Of a DNA stretch of 64,000 nt, positions 36,328 through 46,900 are shown piece by piece. The stretch comes from Sphingomonas sp. Leaf67 (GTDB lineage Bacteria > Pseudomonadota > Alphaproteobacteria > Sphingomonadales > Sphingomonadaceae), in the NCBI RefSeq assembly GCF_001421965.1, contig NZ_LMLP01000001.1, positions 558,001 to 622,000 on the forward strand. The letters are read 5' to 3'. A program made the position numbers and the translations under genes. Below the pieces are notes generated by a model that worked only from the letters and a program-made list of their open reading frames with translations, had not been told where the DNA came from and did not search any database. The first letter of the stretch is position 1; each line of letters opens with the position of its first letter.

Positions 36328-36546
36328 CGAAGGGCACGAAGAAGAAATTGGTTTGCGCAGAGACGCGGAGGCGCGGAGAGGTTGCGATCTACGCAGCCCG
36401 CACCTGCGCCGGCGGCCGAGTTCCATGCTTTCAGAACGCTCAAGGTCTTCCGCTCGCGCGCGACCCGCTCGGTGCTACCCCTCTCTGCGCCTCCGCGCCT
36501 CTGCGAAAATCTACCTGACTTCTTCGCGCCCCTCGCGCCTTCGCGT
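36328..36546. repeat. ~220-bp large imperfect inverted repeat
   Basis: GCGCAGAGACGCGGAGGCGC near 36356 pairs with GCGCCTCCGCGCCTCTGCG near 36488, and outer CGAAGGGCACGAAGAAG (36329) pairs with CTTCTTCGCGCCCCTCGCGC near 36520. The middle ~100 bp is unrelated. Together they fill most of the gene-free 36315-36672 gap. It is not a transposon with visible ORFs. Confidence 0.7.
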
Positions 36547-36626
36547 GAACCCCACCTTCTTCCGTGACCAAAATGCCCGGAAAACCGTACCCTCCCGGCA
36601 TTCTTCCGAAAATTCGGAAATAACCG

Positions 36627-36655
36627 CTTGCAAACCCCGAATCCGCTGGTAGAGA
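36627..36655 (+). promoter_or_regulatory. Probable sigma-70-like promoter for tRNA-Asn
   Basis: CTTGCA (36627-36632), exactly 17 bases, then TAGAGA (36650-36655). It ends 18 bp before the tRNA 5' end, a sensible spacing for a short leader. CTTGAC-like -35 and weak -10 elements are common for alphaproteobacterial stable-RNA promoters. Confidence 0.45.
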
Positions 36656-36672
36656 CGCGGCCTCGCAGTTGT

Positions 36673-36747
36673 TCCCTGATAGCTCAGCGGTAGAGCTCTC
36701 GACTGTTAATCGAGCGGCCGTAGGTTCGAATCCTACTCAGGGAGCCA
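36673..36747 (+). tRNA. tRNA-Asn (anticodon GTT)
   Basis: Acceptor TCCCTGA (36673-36679) pairs with TCAGGGA (36737-36743), followed by discriminator G and encoded CCA (36745-36747). The anticodon GTT is at 36705-36707 within a CGACTGTTAATCG stem-loop, and the TpsiC arm is TAGGTTCGAATCCTA. A D-arm with AGCTCAGCGGTAGAGC lies between. All stems pair, so this should be a functional gene. Confidence 0.97.
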
Positions 36748-36787
36748 GCGACACCACCGGAAAATTTGGATTTTCCCCGCCAGGGGT

Positions 36788-36813
36788 ACCGCGATCTCGC
36801 GGTGACCTTTTTT
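36788..36813 (+). terminator. Hairpin with U-tract after tRNA-Asn
   Basis: ACCGCGA/TCGCGGT form a 7-bp palindrome with almost no loop, then GACC and TTTTTT. The rest of the 271-bp gap up to the next gene shows no coding region, only a short promoter-type tract. Confidence 0.55.
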
Positions 36814-37018
36814 CCGATTTGCGGCGTCTGCGATCGACGATCGATCGAACCCGGAAATGCTTCGTCATATACAGCTGAACCGGCGTTCAGCATCGGGTAA
36901 TCTCCGATACGGCACGGTCCGTCGTGCTGCGTCCACGGACCCGAACCCGTGGCAGATCGTTGTTCCGGCAATGGACGATCGCCATGGGTCGGTAGCCATG
37001 GCGGCATTGGAGAAACTG

Positions 37019-37630
37019 ATGTTGCTGCACCCTCCCCACCGTGTCCGCCTTCGCGCGATCGGCACGACTCTTGTCGGAGCGCTGGCACTCGCCGCCTGCG
37101 CGACGCCGACTCCCTATCAGCCGGCATCCGGCTCCGGCTTCTATCGCAACGGTTATAGCGACCAGCAGGTCGAGCCGAACCGCTATCAGGTGAGCTTTTC
37201 CGGCAACAGCCTAACCTCGCGCGAGACGGTCGAGCGGTATCTGCTGTATCGCGCCGCGCAGCTGACGCTGGAGCGTGGCTATGATTATTTCCTGATGGCC
37301 GACCGCGACACCAATTTGCGCAGCCGGACCTTTTCGACGCCGGGCGTCGGCGGGTTCGGTGGCTGGGGCGGTGGCTTTGGATGGGGCGGTTGGGGTCCGG
37401 CATGGCGCTATCGCAGCCCGGCATTCGGCTGGCGCGCATGGGACCCGTTCTGGGGCGATCCGTTCTTCGACCGCTCGGTCGATATCCGCACCGTCGACAA
37501 ATATGAGGCGATGGCGGAAATCGTGCTGGGCAAGGGTCCCAAGCCCGCCAACAACATCCGCGCCTTCGACGCGCGGGCAGTGTTGCAGAGCCTCGGGCCG
37601 AGCGTGATGGAGCCCGAACCACGGCGATGA
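37019..37630 (+). CDS. CC0125/CC1285-family lipoprotein
   Basis: This 203-residue protein begins at ATG 37019, chosen for GGAG six bases upstream and the cleavable lipoprotein signal that follows (VGALALAAC, Cys near residue 24). The mature part opens with ATPTPYQPA and continues YQVSFSGNSLTSRETVERYL and LYRAAQLTLERGYDYFLMAD, which define this alphaproteobacterial envelope lipoprotein family. A Gly/Trp-rich region (FGGWGGGFGWGGWG) sits in the middle. Function unknown. A strong terminator follows. Confidence 0.86.
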   Translation: MLLHPPHRVRLRAIGTTLVGALALAACATPTPYQPASGSGFYRNGYSDQQVEPNRYQVSFSGNSLTSRETVERYLLYRAAQLTLERGYDYFLMADRDTNLRSRTFSTPGVGGFGGWGGGFGWGGWGPAWRYRSPAFGWRAWDPFWGDPFFDRSVDIRTVDKYEAMAEIVLGKGPKPANNIRAFDARAVLQSLGPSVMEPEPRR

Positions 37631-37654
37631 AGCTGCGACAGGGGTAGAAACAGG

Positions 37655-37688
37655 AAGGCCGCCGTTCCCATGGGGACGGCGGCCTTTT
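37655..37688 (+). terminator. Rho-independent terminator
   Basis: AAGGCCGCCGT, short loop with TCCCATGGGG, ACGGCGGCC, then TTTT. An 11-bp GC-rich stem followed by a U-tract, ending the lipoprotein transcript; from the other side it is followed by a family A repeat before secA. Confidence 0.88.
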
Positions 37689-37722
37689 CTATGGCGCTGA
37701 CGAATTACGCCAAGCGATCCAT

Positions 37723-37802
37723 CGTATCCCCGCGCAGCCGGGAATCCAGGGTTACGAACCGGGACGCTCTTGGGCCTGGATCCCCGCCTCCGCGGGGATA
37801 CG
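37723..37802. repeat. Palindromic intergenic element, family A, copy 5 (shortened)
   Basis: CGTATCCCCGCGCAGCCGGG on the left and CCCGCCTCCGCGGGGATACG on the right pair, with a shorter middle than the other copies. It lies between convergent lipoprotein and secA genes. Confidence 0.75.
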
Positions 37803-37827
37803 GTAGGGTGCGGGACCGGCCGGGGGC

Positions 37828-40575
37828 CTAAGCGACCAGCGCGCCGTGGCAGTGCTTGTACTTGCGGCCCGACCCGCACGGGCAGGGTGCGTTGCGGCTG
37901 ACGCGGCCTTCCCAGCTGGCAGGATCGTCGCCCAGTTCCTCGTCGGGCACCGGTGCCGCCATCTGCAGCATCGGCACGCGGGTGGTGATCAGGCCCTGCG
38001 CGCCCTCCCCGCCCCAGCTGTCGTCCTCGCCGGTCAGCGGGTCGATATGAATCGTCAGAAAATCTGGCAGCTCGGGAAGCTCGGGCGGCGCCTGGAAATT
38101 GAAATTGGCGTGCGCCATCGTCCGGGTCACGTCCTCGCGGATACTGGCGAGCATCCGTTCGAACAGCGCGAACGCTTCCTGCTTATACTCGTTGATCGGC
38201 GTCTTCTGCGCATAGGCGCGCAGGTGGATCACCGCCCGCAGCGCGTCGAGCATCGCCAGATGCTCCTTCCAGTGATGGTCGAGCGTCTGGAGCAGGATCG
38301 ACTTCTCGATCTGCGTCCAGCTGTCGGCATCGAGTTCGGCCGACTTGGCATCGACCAGCGCGTCGGCTTGGGTACGGATGCGTTCCTCGAGCGTCTCCGC
38401 GTCGAGACCGTCCTCGTGCGCGATCCAGTCGGCGACCGGCGCATCGACGCCGAGCAGCTCCTGTGCGCGTTCGCGCAGCCCTTCGACATTCCACTGCTCG
38501 GGATAGCTGTCGGGCGGGACGGCGTCGCCGACGACGGTGTTGACCGTCGCATGGCGCATGTCGACCACGACGTCACCGACCGTCTCGGCATCCATCACGT
38601 CGGCGCGCTGTTCGTAGATGACCTTGCGCTGGTCGTTCATCACGTCGTCATATTCGACGACCTGCTTGCGGACGTCGTAATTGCGCGCCTCGACCTTCTT
38701 CTGCGCGGTTTCGATCGCGCGGCTCAGCCACTTGCTGCCGATCGCCTCGCCATCCTCGATATTGTTGCGCATCATCTTGGCGAACAGCGTGTCCGGCCCG
38801 AAAATCCGCAGCAGATCGTCGTCGAGGCAAAGGTAGAATCGCGACAGGCCCGGATCGCCCTGCCGCCCCGAACGGCCGCGCAGCTGGTTGTCGATACGGC
38901 GGCTTTCGTGGCGCTCGGTGCCGAGCACGAACAGCCCGCCGGCCGCCAGCACCTGCTGCTTTTCCTCGATGATCTCGGCGCGGATGCGCGCGGCGGCGGC
39001 GTCATATTCGCCCGTCCCCTCGACCAGATCGGGATGTTCGTCGAGCATCCGGAATTCGAGGTTACCGCCCAGCTGAATGTCGGTGCCGCGCCCGGCCATG
39101 TTGGTGGCGATGGTCACCGCGCCCAGCCGCCCCGCCTGCGCCACGATATGCGCTTCGGATTCATGATAGCGGGCGTTCAGGACCTTGTGATCGACGGCTT
39201 CCTGGGTGAGGAATTCGGACAGCAGTTCCGATTTTTCGATCGAGACCGTGCCGACCAGCACCGGCTGCCCCTGCGACGCATGGTCGCGGATCTTCTTGGC
39301 GATCGCGCGGAACTTGTCGTCGAGCGTCTTGTAGAATTCGTCCTCTTCATCGACGCGGCGGACCGGCACGTTGGTCGGGATCGACACGACGTTCATCTTG
39401 TAGATGTCGAAGAATTCGGGGGCTTCGGTCGCCGCCGTGCCGGTCATGCCCGACAGTTTCGGGTACATGCGGAAATAATTCTGGAAGGTGATCGAGGCGA
39501 GCGTCTGGTTCTCCGGCTCGATGTTCACGCCTTCCTTGGCCTCGGCGGCCTGGTGCAGGCCATCCGACCAGCGGCGACCGTCCATCATGCGGCCGGTGAA
39601 TTCGTCGATGATGACGACCTTGCCGTCCTTCACGATATAATCGGTGTCGCGCTTGAACATGATGTTCGCGCGCAGCGCCTGATTCACATGGTGCACGACC
39701 TGCGTGTTTTCGAAGTCGTAGAGGTTGGCGCCGAACAGCAGCCCGGCATCCTCCAGCATCCGCTCGACCTTTTCGGTGCCGTCCTCGGTCAGCACGATCG
39801 ACTTCTGCTTCTCGTCCTTTTCGTAATCGTCCGCGCTCAGCCGCTGCACGACCTCGTTCACCGACCGGTACAGGTCGGACTTGTCGTCGGTCGGGCCGGA
39901 GATGATGAGCGGGGTGCGCGCCTCGTCGATCAGGATCGAATCGACCTCGTCGACGATGGCGAAGTTGAACGGCCGCTGCGTCATCGACGCGCGGTCGAAC
40001 TTCATATTGTCGCGCAGGTAATCGAAACCGAATTCGTTGTTGGTGCCGTAAGTGATGTCGGCGGCATAGGCGGCGCGGCGTTCGTGATCGGGGATGTTCG
40101 GCACGATCACGCCGGTGGTCAGGCCGAGAAAGCCGTAGACCTGCCCCATCTGCGCCGCGTCGCGCCGTGCCAGATAGTCGTTGACGGTGACGACATGGAC
40201 GCCGTCCCCCGGCAGCGCGTTGAGATAGCAGGCGAGGGTCGCGACCAGCGTCTTGCCTTCGCCGGTGCGCATCTCGGCGATCTCGCCACGGTGGAGAACG
40301 ATGCCACCGACCATCTGCACGTCGAAGTGGCGCATGCCCAGCACGCGGCGCGCCGCCTCGCGCACCGTTGCGAACGCTTCGGGGAGCAGCGAGTCGAGCT
40401 TCGCGCCATTCGCGAGTTGCTCGCGGAACTTCGGCGTCTGCGCGGCGAGGTCCGCGTCGGACATGGCGGTCAATACGGGTTCGAACTCGTTGATCTTGTT
40501 GACGATCGAACCGAGCGACTTGACGTAGCGGTCGTTGGACGACCCGAACAACGATTTGGCGAGGCCACCGAACAT
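37828..40575 (-). CDS. secA: Preprotein translocase ATPase SecA
   Basis: This 915-residue motor drives proteins through SecYEG. Walker A is in [18 protein letters not shown]-like motif in [20 protein letters not shown], and further helicase motifs are [14 protein letters not shown] and [18 protein letters not shown]. The scaffold and wing region are of usual length. The C-terminal zinc-binding [14 protein letters not shown] is intact and contacts SecB or ribosomes. The ATG at 40575 gives [16 protein letters not shown], a normal SecA start. Monocistronic. Confidence 0.97.
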   Translation of the reverse strand: MFGGLAKSLFGSSNDRYVKSLGSIVNKINEFEPVLTAMSDADLAAQTPKFREQLANGAKLDSLLPEAFATVREAARRVLGMRHFDVQMVGGIVLHRGEIAEMRTGEGKTLVATLACYLNALPGDGVHVVTVNDYLARRDAAQMGQVYGFLGLTTGVIVPNIPDHERRAAYAADITYGTNNEFGFDYLRDNMKFDRASMTQRPFNFAIVDEVDSILIDEARTPLIISGPTDDKSDLYRSVNEVVQRLSADDYEKDEKQKSIVLTEDGTEKVERMLEDAGLLFGANLYDFENTQVVHHVNQALRANIMFKRDTDYIVKDGKVVIIDEFTGRMMDGRRWSDGLHQAAEAKEGVNIEPENQTLASITFQNYFRMYPKLSGMTGTAATEAPEFFDIYKMNVVSIPTNVPVRRVDEEDEFYKTLDDKFRAIAKKIRDHASQGQPVLVGTVSIEKSELLSEFLTQEAVDHKVLNARYHESEAHIVAQAGRLGAVTIATNMAGRGTDIQLGGNLEFRMLDEHPDLVEGTGEYDAAAARIRAEIIEEKQQVLAAGGLFVLGTERHESRRIDNQLRGRSGRQGDPGLSRFYLCLDDDLLRIFGPDTLFAKMMRNNIEDGEAIGSKWLSRAIETAQKKVEARNYDVRKQVVEYDDVMNDQRKVIYEQRADVMDAETVGDVVVDMRHATVNTVVGDAVPPDSYPEQWNVEGLRERAQELLGVDAPVADWIAHEDGLDAETLEERIRTQADALVDAKSAELDADSWTQIEKSILLQTLDHHWKEHLAMLDALRAVIHLRAYAQKTPINEYKQEAFALFERMLASIREDVTRTMAHANFNFQAPPELPELPDFLTIHIDPLTGEDDSWGGEGAQGLITTRVPMLQMAAPVPDEELGDDPASWEGRVSRNAPCPCGSGRKYKHCHGALVA

Positions 40576-40665
40576 GGGCGAAATTCCTTGGATACAGGCG
40601 GTGCGCGCCGCGCCGGAAATCGGCGGCTGCGCAGAATGAAAAGGTCGGAAAAGCGCGGGTGCGCG

Positions 40666-40920
40666 CTATTCGTGGGTGCGCAGCGTGCGTGCGCGGACCG
40701 CGACATGGGGCGCGGGCGTCAGGAACAGCGGCTGTGGGTCTCGCAGCAGCGGCTGGACGGGTCGGACGGTCGTGGCCGATCCGGCCTCGACCACCGCAAC
40801 CGCAACATGTGCGGCTACGACCTGCGCCTGAGCCACCTGCCGCGCATTCGCGACTCCCACGCCGGGGAGCAGGCCGGTCAGGCCCGTCAGCAGCGCGGAA
40901 AGGAACAGCAGCAAACGCAA
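40666..40920 (-). CDS. Small hypothetical exported protein
   Basis: 84 residues from TTG 40920, the only plausible start. Residues 1-26 (LLLFLSALLTGLTGLLPGVG, ending VANA) form a signal peptide. The rest is Ala/Val/Pro-rich, without Cys, ending RTLRTHE. It is 90 bp upstream of secA on the same strand. No family recognised; the signal peptide and its intact length favour a real gene, the TTG start and weak ribosome-binding site argue against. Confidence 0.4.
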   Translation of the reverse strand: MRLLLFLSALLTGLTGLLPGVGVANARQVAQAQVVAAHVAVAVVEAGSATTVRPVQPLLRDPQPLFLTPAPHVAVRARTLRTHE

Positions 40921-41016
40921 GCGATACGTCCGAACGTTATGGTTTCGCGACGGGTCGCCCGGTCGCGTGTTGTTGAGACATAGGGAATGGGCGGCCCTGC
41001 GTCCACCCGGCGCGCG

Positions 41017-41829
41017 TCATTGCTTCGGCTGGAAGGCCATGCTCGTGGTCATGGTCGCGTGTCGCGCCGGCTGGCCCGGTTTCGGTTCGTACCCGACGGG
41101 GTATGAACAGGGCTCGATGGTATCGCGCCGAGACGATCGACGTTCACAGCGCGAAACCTTGCCCGTAGCATCCACGGTCAGTCGCTCAATCTGCGTGAAA
41201 TAGGGCGGAATGTCGCTGGTCGCGCCGCGTGCTGGAGCGGGCCTGAACGGTACCCCGTCCACTTCGAACACGTTGGACAGGGTCAGGATGCCGGGACGAA
41301 AGCCCGACAGTCCCATATTGGCGAAACCGGTATACTGCCCGTCCTTCTGCTGACAGGCATGGAAACTTTCGCCGTTCATGCCGCTGCCAGTCGTCTCGCA
41401 CGCCAGAACGGCTCCCTTCTCGCCCAGTGTCAAGCGGATGACCATGGCGAAGGGCGACAGGGGCGACGCTACGTCATTCGGGCTGCTCCACTGGATGCGG
41501 CGCTGGAATGTCGACGTCGTCGGCTGGCCGTTGGCGTCGGTCGCCGGCGTGAACCGGGCGCGTTCCCGCATGACGTTGCAACTGGTGGTATCGAGCGACG
41601 CCGAACCGCTCGACTGCACGATGGTGCAACCGGTGACCGCACCCTTCGCATCGATCGCCATGCGCATCACGACGGTACCCGATTCATTCGCGTTCAGCGC
41701 TTCCGCCGGATAATCGTCCTGCGTCACCCAGGTGGCCGGATCGATCGGCTTCGGATCGGTTTGCCCCATGGCCCCGCCCCCACAACAAAGCGTTGCAACC
41801 GCCGCGCCCATGCGTAGGAACCGTCGCAT
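41017..41829 (-). CDS. TonB C-terminal-domain-like periplasmic protein
   Basis: This 270-residue protein has a signal peptide ending in GGGAMGQT. Residues ~38-110 contain the TonB C-terminal pattern (DYPAEALNANESGTVVMRMA, then DAKGAVTGCTIVQSSGSASL and RARFTPATDANGQP). A second, more divergent copy follows, with Cys pairs. There is no N-terminal TM anchor with Pro-rich periplasmic linker, so it is not a classical TonB; related exported TonB-C proteins of sphingomonads have no clear role. ATG 41829 has AGGGGG upstream; an in-frame GTG six bases before is an alternative. It diverges from argJ. Confidence 0.75.
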   Translation of the reverse strand: MRRFLRMGAAVATLCCGGGAMGQTDPKPIDPATWVTQDDYPAEALNANESGTVVMRMAIDAKGAVTGCTIVQSSGSASLDTTSCNVMRERARFTPATDANGQPTTSTFQRRIQWSSPNDVASPLSPFAMVIRLTLGEKGAVLACETTGSGMNGESFHACQQKDGQYTGFANMGLSGFRPGILTLSNVFEVDGVPFRPAPARGATSDIPPYFTQIERLTVDATGKVSRCERRSSRRDTIEPCSYPVGYEPKPGQPARHATMTTSMAFQPKQ

Positions 41830-41879
41830 CTCCACCCCCTGCCCCGTATCGGGCGCAGGCTAGACCGGACACCGCGCCC

Positions 41880-43106
41880 ATGTCGACTGCCGTATCGCCG
41901 CTCGCCACGCCCTTCCCCGCGCTGCCGCCGATCGGGGGCGTGACGCTGCGGGTGGCGCGGGCGCAGTACAAGAATTGGGACCGGTGCGACCTGACCTTCG
42001 CGACGCTGGCCGAGGGGACGGCGGTCGCGGGCGTGCTGACCAACAGCAAATGCCCGTCGCCCGAGGTCGAATGGTGCCGCCGCGCGCTGGTGCTCGGCCG
42101 GGCGCGGGCGCTGGTGGTGAATGCCGGCAACTCGAACGCCTTCACCGGCGACCGGGGCCGTGCGGCGGTCGAGGCGATCGCTGCGCGCACCGCGCAGGCG
42201 ATGGCGTGCCAGCCGTCCGACGTGTTCGTCGCCTCGACCGGGGTGATCGGCGTGCCGCTGCCGATCGACAAGGCCGAGGCCGGGCTGGATGCCGCCTTCG
42301 TCGCCGAACCCTGTGGCTGGGAGGCGGCAGCGGAGACGATCGGCACCACCGACACCTTTACCAAGGGCGCGTTCACGACCGCGCGGGTCGGCGATCGCAC
42401 GGTCAAGCTGGCCGGGATCATCAAGGGGTCGGGCATGATCGCGCCCGACATGGCGACGATGCTCGGCTTCGTCTTCACCGACGCGGCGGTCGATCCGGCG
42501 TTCCTGCAAAGCGTGCTGGAGGCCGCCAATCGCCAGACCTTTTCGTGCATCACGGTCGATGGCGATACCTCGACCAGCGACACGGTGCTGGCGTTCGCGA
42601 CCGGTGCGGCGGGGGGCGAGCCGATTACGTCGTTCGACGATGACGGCGCGGATGCGTTCGCGGCGGCGCTGCACGACCTGTGCCGGCAGCTGGCGCATCT
42701 GGTGGTGCGCGACGGCGAAGGCGCGTCGAAGTTCATCGCCGTCACCGTCGAGGGTGCGGACAGCGACGGCAGCGCGCACCGCATTGCGATGAGCATCGCC
42801 AACTCGCCGCTGGTCAAGACCGCGATTGCCGGCGAGGACGCGAATTGGGGTCGGGTGGTGATGGCGGTCGGCAAGGCCGGCGAACCGGCCGAGCGCGACA
42901 AGCTGGCGATCCGCTTCGGCACGACACAGGTTGCCGAGGGCGGTGTGGCGGTCGCGGGCTATGACGAAGCGCCAGTAGCGGCGCATCTGCGGGGACAGGA
43001 GGTCGAGATCGGGGTGGACTTGAATCTCGGCGAAGGTCGCGCGACGGTGTGGACCTGCGACCTGACGCACGGCTATATTTCGATCAACGCCGATTACCGG
43101 AGTTGA
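41880..43106 (+). CDS. argJ: Bifunctional glutamate N-acetyltransferase / ornithine acetyltransferase
   Basis: This 408-residue ArgJ transfers acetyl from N-acetylornithine to glutamate in arginine synthesis. The autocleavage site is APDMATMLGFVF, where the Thr becomes the N-terminal nucleophile of the beta chain. Also present are TGVIGVPLPIDK, LVVNAGNSNAFTG, and the C-terminal VAGYDEAPVAAHLRGQEVEI. NWGRVVMAVG (residues ~320) belongs to the active site. ATG 41880 gives the usual family start. The short gap to the divergent TonB-C gene holds no other feature. Confidence 0.96.
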   Translation: MSTAVSPLATPFPALPPIGGVTLRVARAQYKNWDRCDLTFATLAEGTAVAGVLTNSKCPSPEVEWCRRALVLGRARALVVNAGNSNAFTGDRGRAAVEAIAARTAQAMACQPSDVFVASTGVIGVPLPIDKAEAGLDAAFVAEPCGWEAAAETIGTTDTFTKGAFTTARVGDRTVKLAGIIKGSGMIAPDMATMLGFVFTDAAVDPAFLQSVLEAANRQTFSCITVDGDTSTSDTVLAFATGAAGGEPITSFDDDGADAFAAALHDLCRQLAHLVVRDGEGASKFIAVTVEGADSDGSAHRIAMSIANSPLVKTAIAGEDANWGRVVMAVGKAGEPAERDKLAIRFGTTQVAEGGVAVAGYDEAPVAAHLRGQEVEIGVDLNLGEGRATVWTCDLTHGYISINADYRS

Positions 43107-43121
43107 TCGAACGTCGGCAGA

Positions 43122-43433
43122 TCACCGTACGCCGATGATCCGCCTGTACCGACGCGATATTTCCTGATGATCGGCCTGGGTCAGCGCGCCGCCATTTTCT
43201 GCGGTACGTTGTTCTACGAAATCGCGCAGCCGAAGGACTTGGGCGGTACGTTGCCGCTTCATGGTCGGCGTCATACCGCCGTATCCAGGATAATAGATCA
43301 AATGATCCAGTTGACCCGACGACAGCGCGGGAAATGACCCGGCGTACCGATCATTCACCGGATTCGAATATTGCGCAAAGGCCGGACCGGCCAAACCCAA
43401 ACCGACCATCGCAACGATTATTCGTTTGTACAT
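43122..43433 (-). CDS. Hypothetical exported protein, 103 aa
   Basis: ATG 43433 follows GGAG six bases upstream, and the N-terminus (IIVAMVGLGLAGPAFAQ) is a clear signal peptide. The remainder is Tyr- and Arg-rich (YYPGYGGMTPTMKRQRTAQV) ending RRIIGVR. No family recognised. It lies tail-to-tail with argJ (15-bp gap) and upstream of nothing on its own strand. Confidence 0.65.
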   Translation of the reverse strand: MYKRIIVAMVGLGLAGPAFAQYSNPVNDRYAGSFPALSSGQLDHLIYYPGYGGMTPTMKRQRTAQVLRLRDFVEQRTAENGGALTQADHQEISRRYRRIIGVR

Positions 43434-43510
43434 CGGGCGCTCCATCCGCTGTTCGCACCCACGAACGTATCGTATATCGGATGCGTTGCAACGGTCGATC
43501 CTGAACAGCC

Positions 43511-43543
43511 AAGTTGGGGCGGGCCAACCGCCCGCCCCAACTT
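43511..43543 (-). terminator. Strong hairpin downstream of trxA
   Basis: AAGTTGGGGCGGG, loop CCAACCG, CCCGCCCCAACTT: a perfect 13-bp stem just past the trxA stop. No U-tract on the minus strand, so either terminator-like or a transcript stabiliser. Confidence 0.55.
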
Positions 43544-43551
43544 GCTATCCT

Positions 43552-43875
43552 TTAGCCCAGCTCACCCTCTAACCATGCCTTCAACTGGCTCTTCGGCCGC
43601 GCGCCGAGCAGGTCGGCGACCGGCTGGCCGTTCTTGAACAGCTTGAGCAACGGGATCGACTGGACGCCCATCGAACCGGCGGTGTCGGGGTTGGCCATGA
43701 TGTCGACCTTGGCGATCGTCACCTTGTCGCCCAGTTCTTCGGCGATTTCCTCGAGCGCCGGGGCGATCATCTTGCACGGGCCGCACCAGTCCGCCCAGAA
43801 ATCGACCAGCACCGGCTTGTCGGATTGCAGGACATCGGCGGAAAAGCTGGCGTCGGTTACGGTCTTCGTCGGCAT
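43552..43875 (-). CDS. trxA: Thioredoxin
   Basis: This 107-residue thioredoxin has the active site WCGPC at residues 30-34 in VDFWADWCGPCKMIAPAL, the cis-Pro in VQSIPLLKLFKNG, and the buried Asp in LVDFWAD. It reduces disulfides of peroxiredoxins, ribonucleotide reductase and others. ATG 43875 gives the normal start; a start 24 bases upstream adds MLVQKETP and lacks support. It is downstream of addA by 46 bp, last in the addBA block. Confidence 0.96.
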   Translation of the reverse strand: MPTKTVTDASFSADVLQSDKPVLVDFWADWCGPCKMIAPALEEIAEELGDKVTIAKVDIMANPDTAGSMGVQSIPLLKLFKNGQPVADLLGARPKSQLKAWLEGELG

Positions 43876-43921
43876 GGGAGTCTCCTTCTGGACCAACATC
43901 TATGAACGGCGGGGCGGCACC

Positions 43922-46900
43922 TCAAGCTTCGCGTGGCAAGCTTTGTTCCGTTGGCACCAAGCCCGGCTTGTGCGCCGCCAGCAGGTCGGCGGGCAGGACG
44001 AACAGCTTCGGCCCGGCGGTATAGAGCAGCGCCGCCTCGATCGACCGGTCGGGAAAGATCACGGCGAGCGCGGCGGCATAGGCGGCCATCTGTTTGAGAT
44101 GATAGACCGGAACGTCGTCGATCGCGGGCGGTACGCGGCGACCGGTCTTGAAATCGACGACGCGGACGACCGTCTCGCCGATGCACAGGCGGTCGACGGT
44201 ACCGGCCACGACCTGCGTGCCGACCACGGCGGCGATCGGCGCTTCGGCGAGTGCGTCGGGGCCGAACAGATCGGTGAAGACCGGATCGTCGAGGATCGCC
44301 ATTGCGTCGCGCGTCACCCGATCGCGTAAGGTCGCGTCGTCCACGCCGGCCGCCCCGGCCAGCCAGCGTTCGGCGGCGGCGGCGCGCTGATCGCGGGGCA
44401 GGTCGGGCAGGCGTTCGAACAGCTGGTGCAGCAACCGGCCACGCTCGGCGGCGGCGCGCATCGTCGCGGTCGGGGGTGGATCGGACACTTCGTCCTCACC
44501 CAGCGCGGAGGGTGCCAGCGGGCGCGGCGGGCGTGCTTCGGCCGGGGCCGGGGCGCGGAGCCACGCGGGGGCGGCGGTCGGCGCGGGGGCGGTCGTACCG
44601 CGACGGGTGCGGGCGACGACCGGGGTTTGCCGGGTCAGGCCGGTGAAGACGCGTTCGCCCTCCCCCTCGCCCACGCCCAGCGCGTCGAACGCGGCGGCGG
44701 CGGCGCTGTACCAGCTGAGCGCTGGCGGCACGCCCTGACAACGGGCGGACGGCGCACCGGCGATGACCAGCCGTTCCTCGGCACGGGTCGCGGCGACGTA
44801 GAACAGCCGCCAATGTTCCTCCAGTTCGCGTTTGTCGATCGCGGCGACCGCATCATCGACCGGCGTACCCCGCTCGCCACTGCGCGGGCGGAACACGGGG
44901 AAGGCCGCGCCGTCATGGCCTTCAGGCGTCCACGCCACGACGTCGCGGCGGCTGTTGGCGGGATCGATCGCCGCGTCGGCCAGCAGGACCAGCGGGGCCT
45001 GCAATCCCTTCGACCCGTGCGCGGTCATCACCCGCACCGCGCCGCCGGCGGCACCGGCGTCGCGCTTGATCTCCACCTCGCCCCGGTCGAACCACTCGAC
45101 GAAGCGTTGCAGCGAGGAGGTGGCGACGGTCTCGAACGACAGCGCGGCACCCAGCAATTCGTCGATCGGATCGCGTGCCTCTTCGCCCAGCCGCGCGATC
45201 AGCTTGCGCCGCCCATCGAGTTCGCCCGACAGCAATTCCTCCAGGAACCGATAGGGGGTGGCGAAATCGGCGCGGCGCAGGATCCGCGACAATGGCTCGA
45301 CCGCGTCGCTGCCGCTCTGGCGCAGCTGCCGCCAGAGGCTGCCGCCCTCGCGCAAGGCCCCGGCCAGCAACTGTTCCTGCGTCCAGCCGATCAGCGGCGA
45401 TACCAGCAGGTTGGCGAGGCTGAGATCATCCTCGGGCTGGAGCGCGAAGCGGATCGCCGCCAGCAGATCCTGCACGGCGAGCGGCGCGTCGAGCCGCAAC
45501 CGGTCGACGCCCGCGACCGGCACCCCCTCCGCATACAGCCGCGCGACGATCAGCGAGGCGAGGTCGCCGCGCCGCTTGACCAGCACCATGATGTCGCCGG
45601 GCTGGAGCGTCCGTCCCTTCGATTCGAGCGGAAGTGTGCCGATCCAGCCCTTGATCGCGCGGGCGATATCGCGCGCGATGACCCGGGTCGAATCGTCGAT
45701 CCAGCCTTCCTCGTCCTCGCCCGCCGCCTCGACCACGGTCGGTGCCCACAGGGTCACGGTGCCGGGCCCCGGCACTTCGCTGTCATGCGTTTCGGGCGTA
45801 TCGATGCCCATACCGGGATCGGGCAAGGCGGCGATGGCGGCGTCGACGAACTCCAGCACCGGCCGCGTCGTCCGAAAACTATGGGTCAGCGACAGCGTGT
45901 CGAGCTCGCGCGCGTCGCCGCGATAATCGTCGGGCAGCGTCGCGCGGCGGGTAAAATCACTGTGCGCCGCGCGGAAATAGATCGGGTCGGTACCCTGAAA
46001 GCCGAAGATCGCCTGTTTGTAATCGCCGACGACGAACAGCGTCCGCATCCCCGCCGCGCGCACCGCGTCGCCGCTGAAATATTCCTCGACCAGCGAGCGG
46101 ACGATCGCCCATTGCTGCGGATTGGTGTCCTGCGCCTCGTCGATCAGGACATGCTCGGTGGTCTGGTCGAGCTTGAAGCGGACCCAGTCGCCGATGCCCG
46201 GCTGGGCGAGCAGCTTGAGCGTCTCGCGGATCAGATCGTCGAAATCGACCGTCCCCGCCCGCCGCTTGGCACGGACATAGGCATCGGCATAGGCGCGCCC
46301 GGCCTCCAGCGCGCCGGCCAGCGCATCGGCGTAAGCAGCCTGCGCGCGGATCGACAGCAGTTCGGCGGCGCGGGTGCCGACCGCATCGGCGAGCTCGTCA
46401 TAGTCGGGATCGGCGGCGATCAGCTTGGCCGATGCCTTTTTCAGCGTATCCTTCTGGGTAAAGAACATGCCGCGCACATCGCCCAGCCGCAGTGCGCGTT
46501 CGGCGGGGGGCTGCGCCAGCCAGTCGAGGATCGCGCCATGCAGCTTCAGCCCGGTGGCGGTGCCCCAGGCGCGATTGGCCTCGGCCAGCCGTTCGAGCGC
46601 GTCGCAGTCGAACTCGTCGTCGCTGCACGCCCGTGCGATCACCTCGTCCACGTCCCCCGACGGCAGGTGAAAGGCGCGGCGCAGGAACGGCTGGATACCG
46701 CTCGGCAACTCCGCCATCGCCTGCGGATTGCGCGCACATTCGCGCAGGAATCCCTCTGCCGCCCCCTCGCCCATCCGCAGCGACATCGCGGCGATGGCGT
46801 CGCCGATCCGGGTCGAACCGCTCCGCTGTTCCTCGACCAGCAATTCGGCCAGCGCCTCGCGTGCCATCCCCGCTTCCTCGCGCGCCTCCAGCGGGCGGAA

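Noticed and set aside
37846..40983. 1045-codon plus-strand frame opposite secA
   Set aside because: Antisense shadow of secA, with no signal or motif; the minus frame is a complete SecA.
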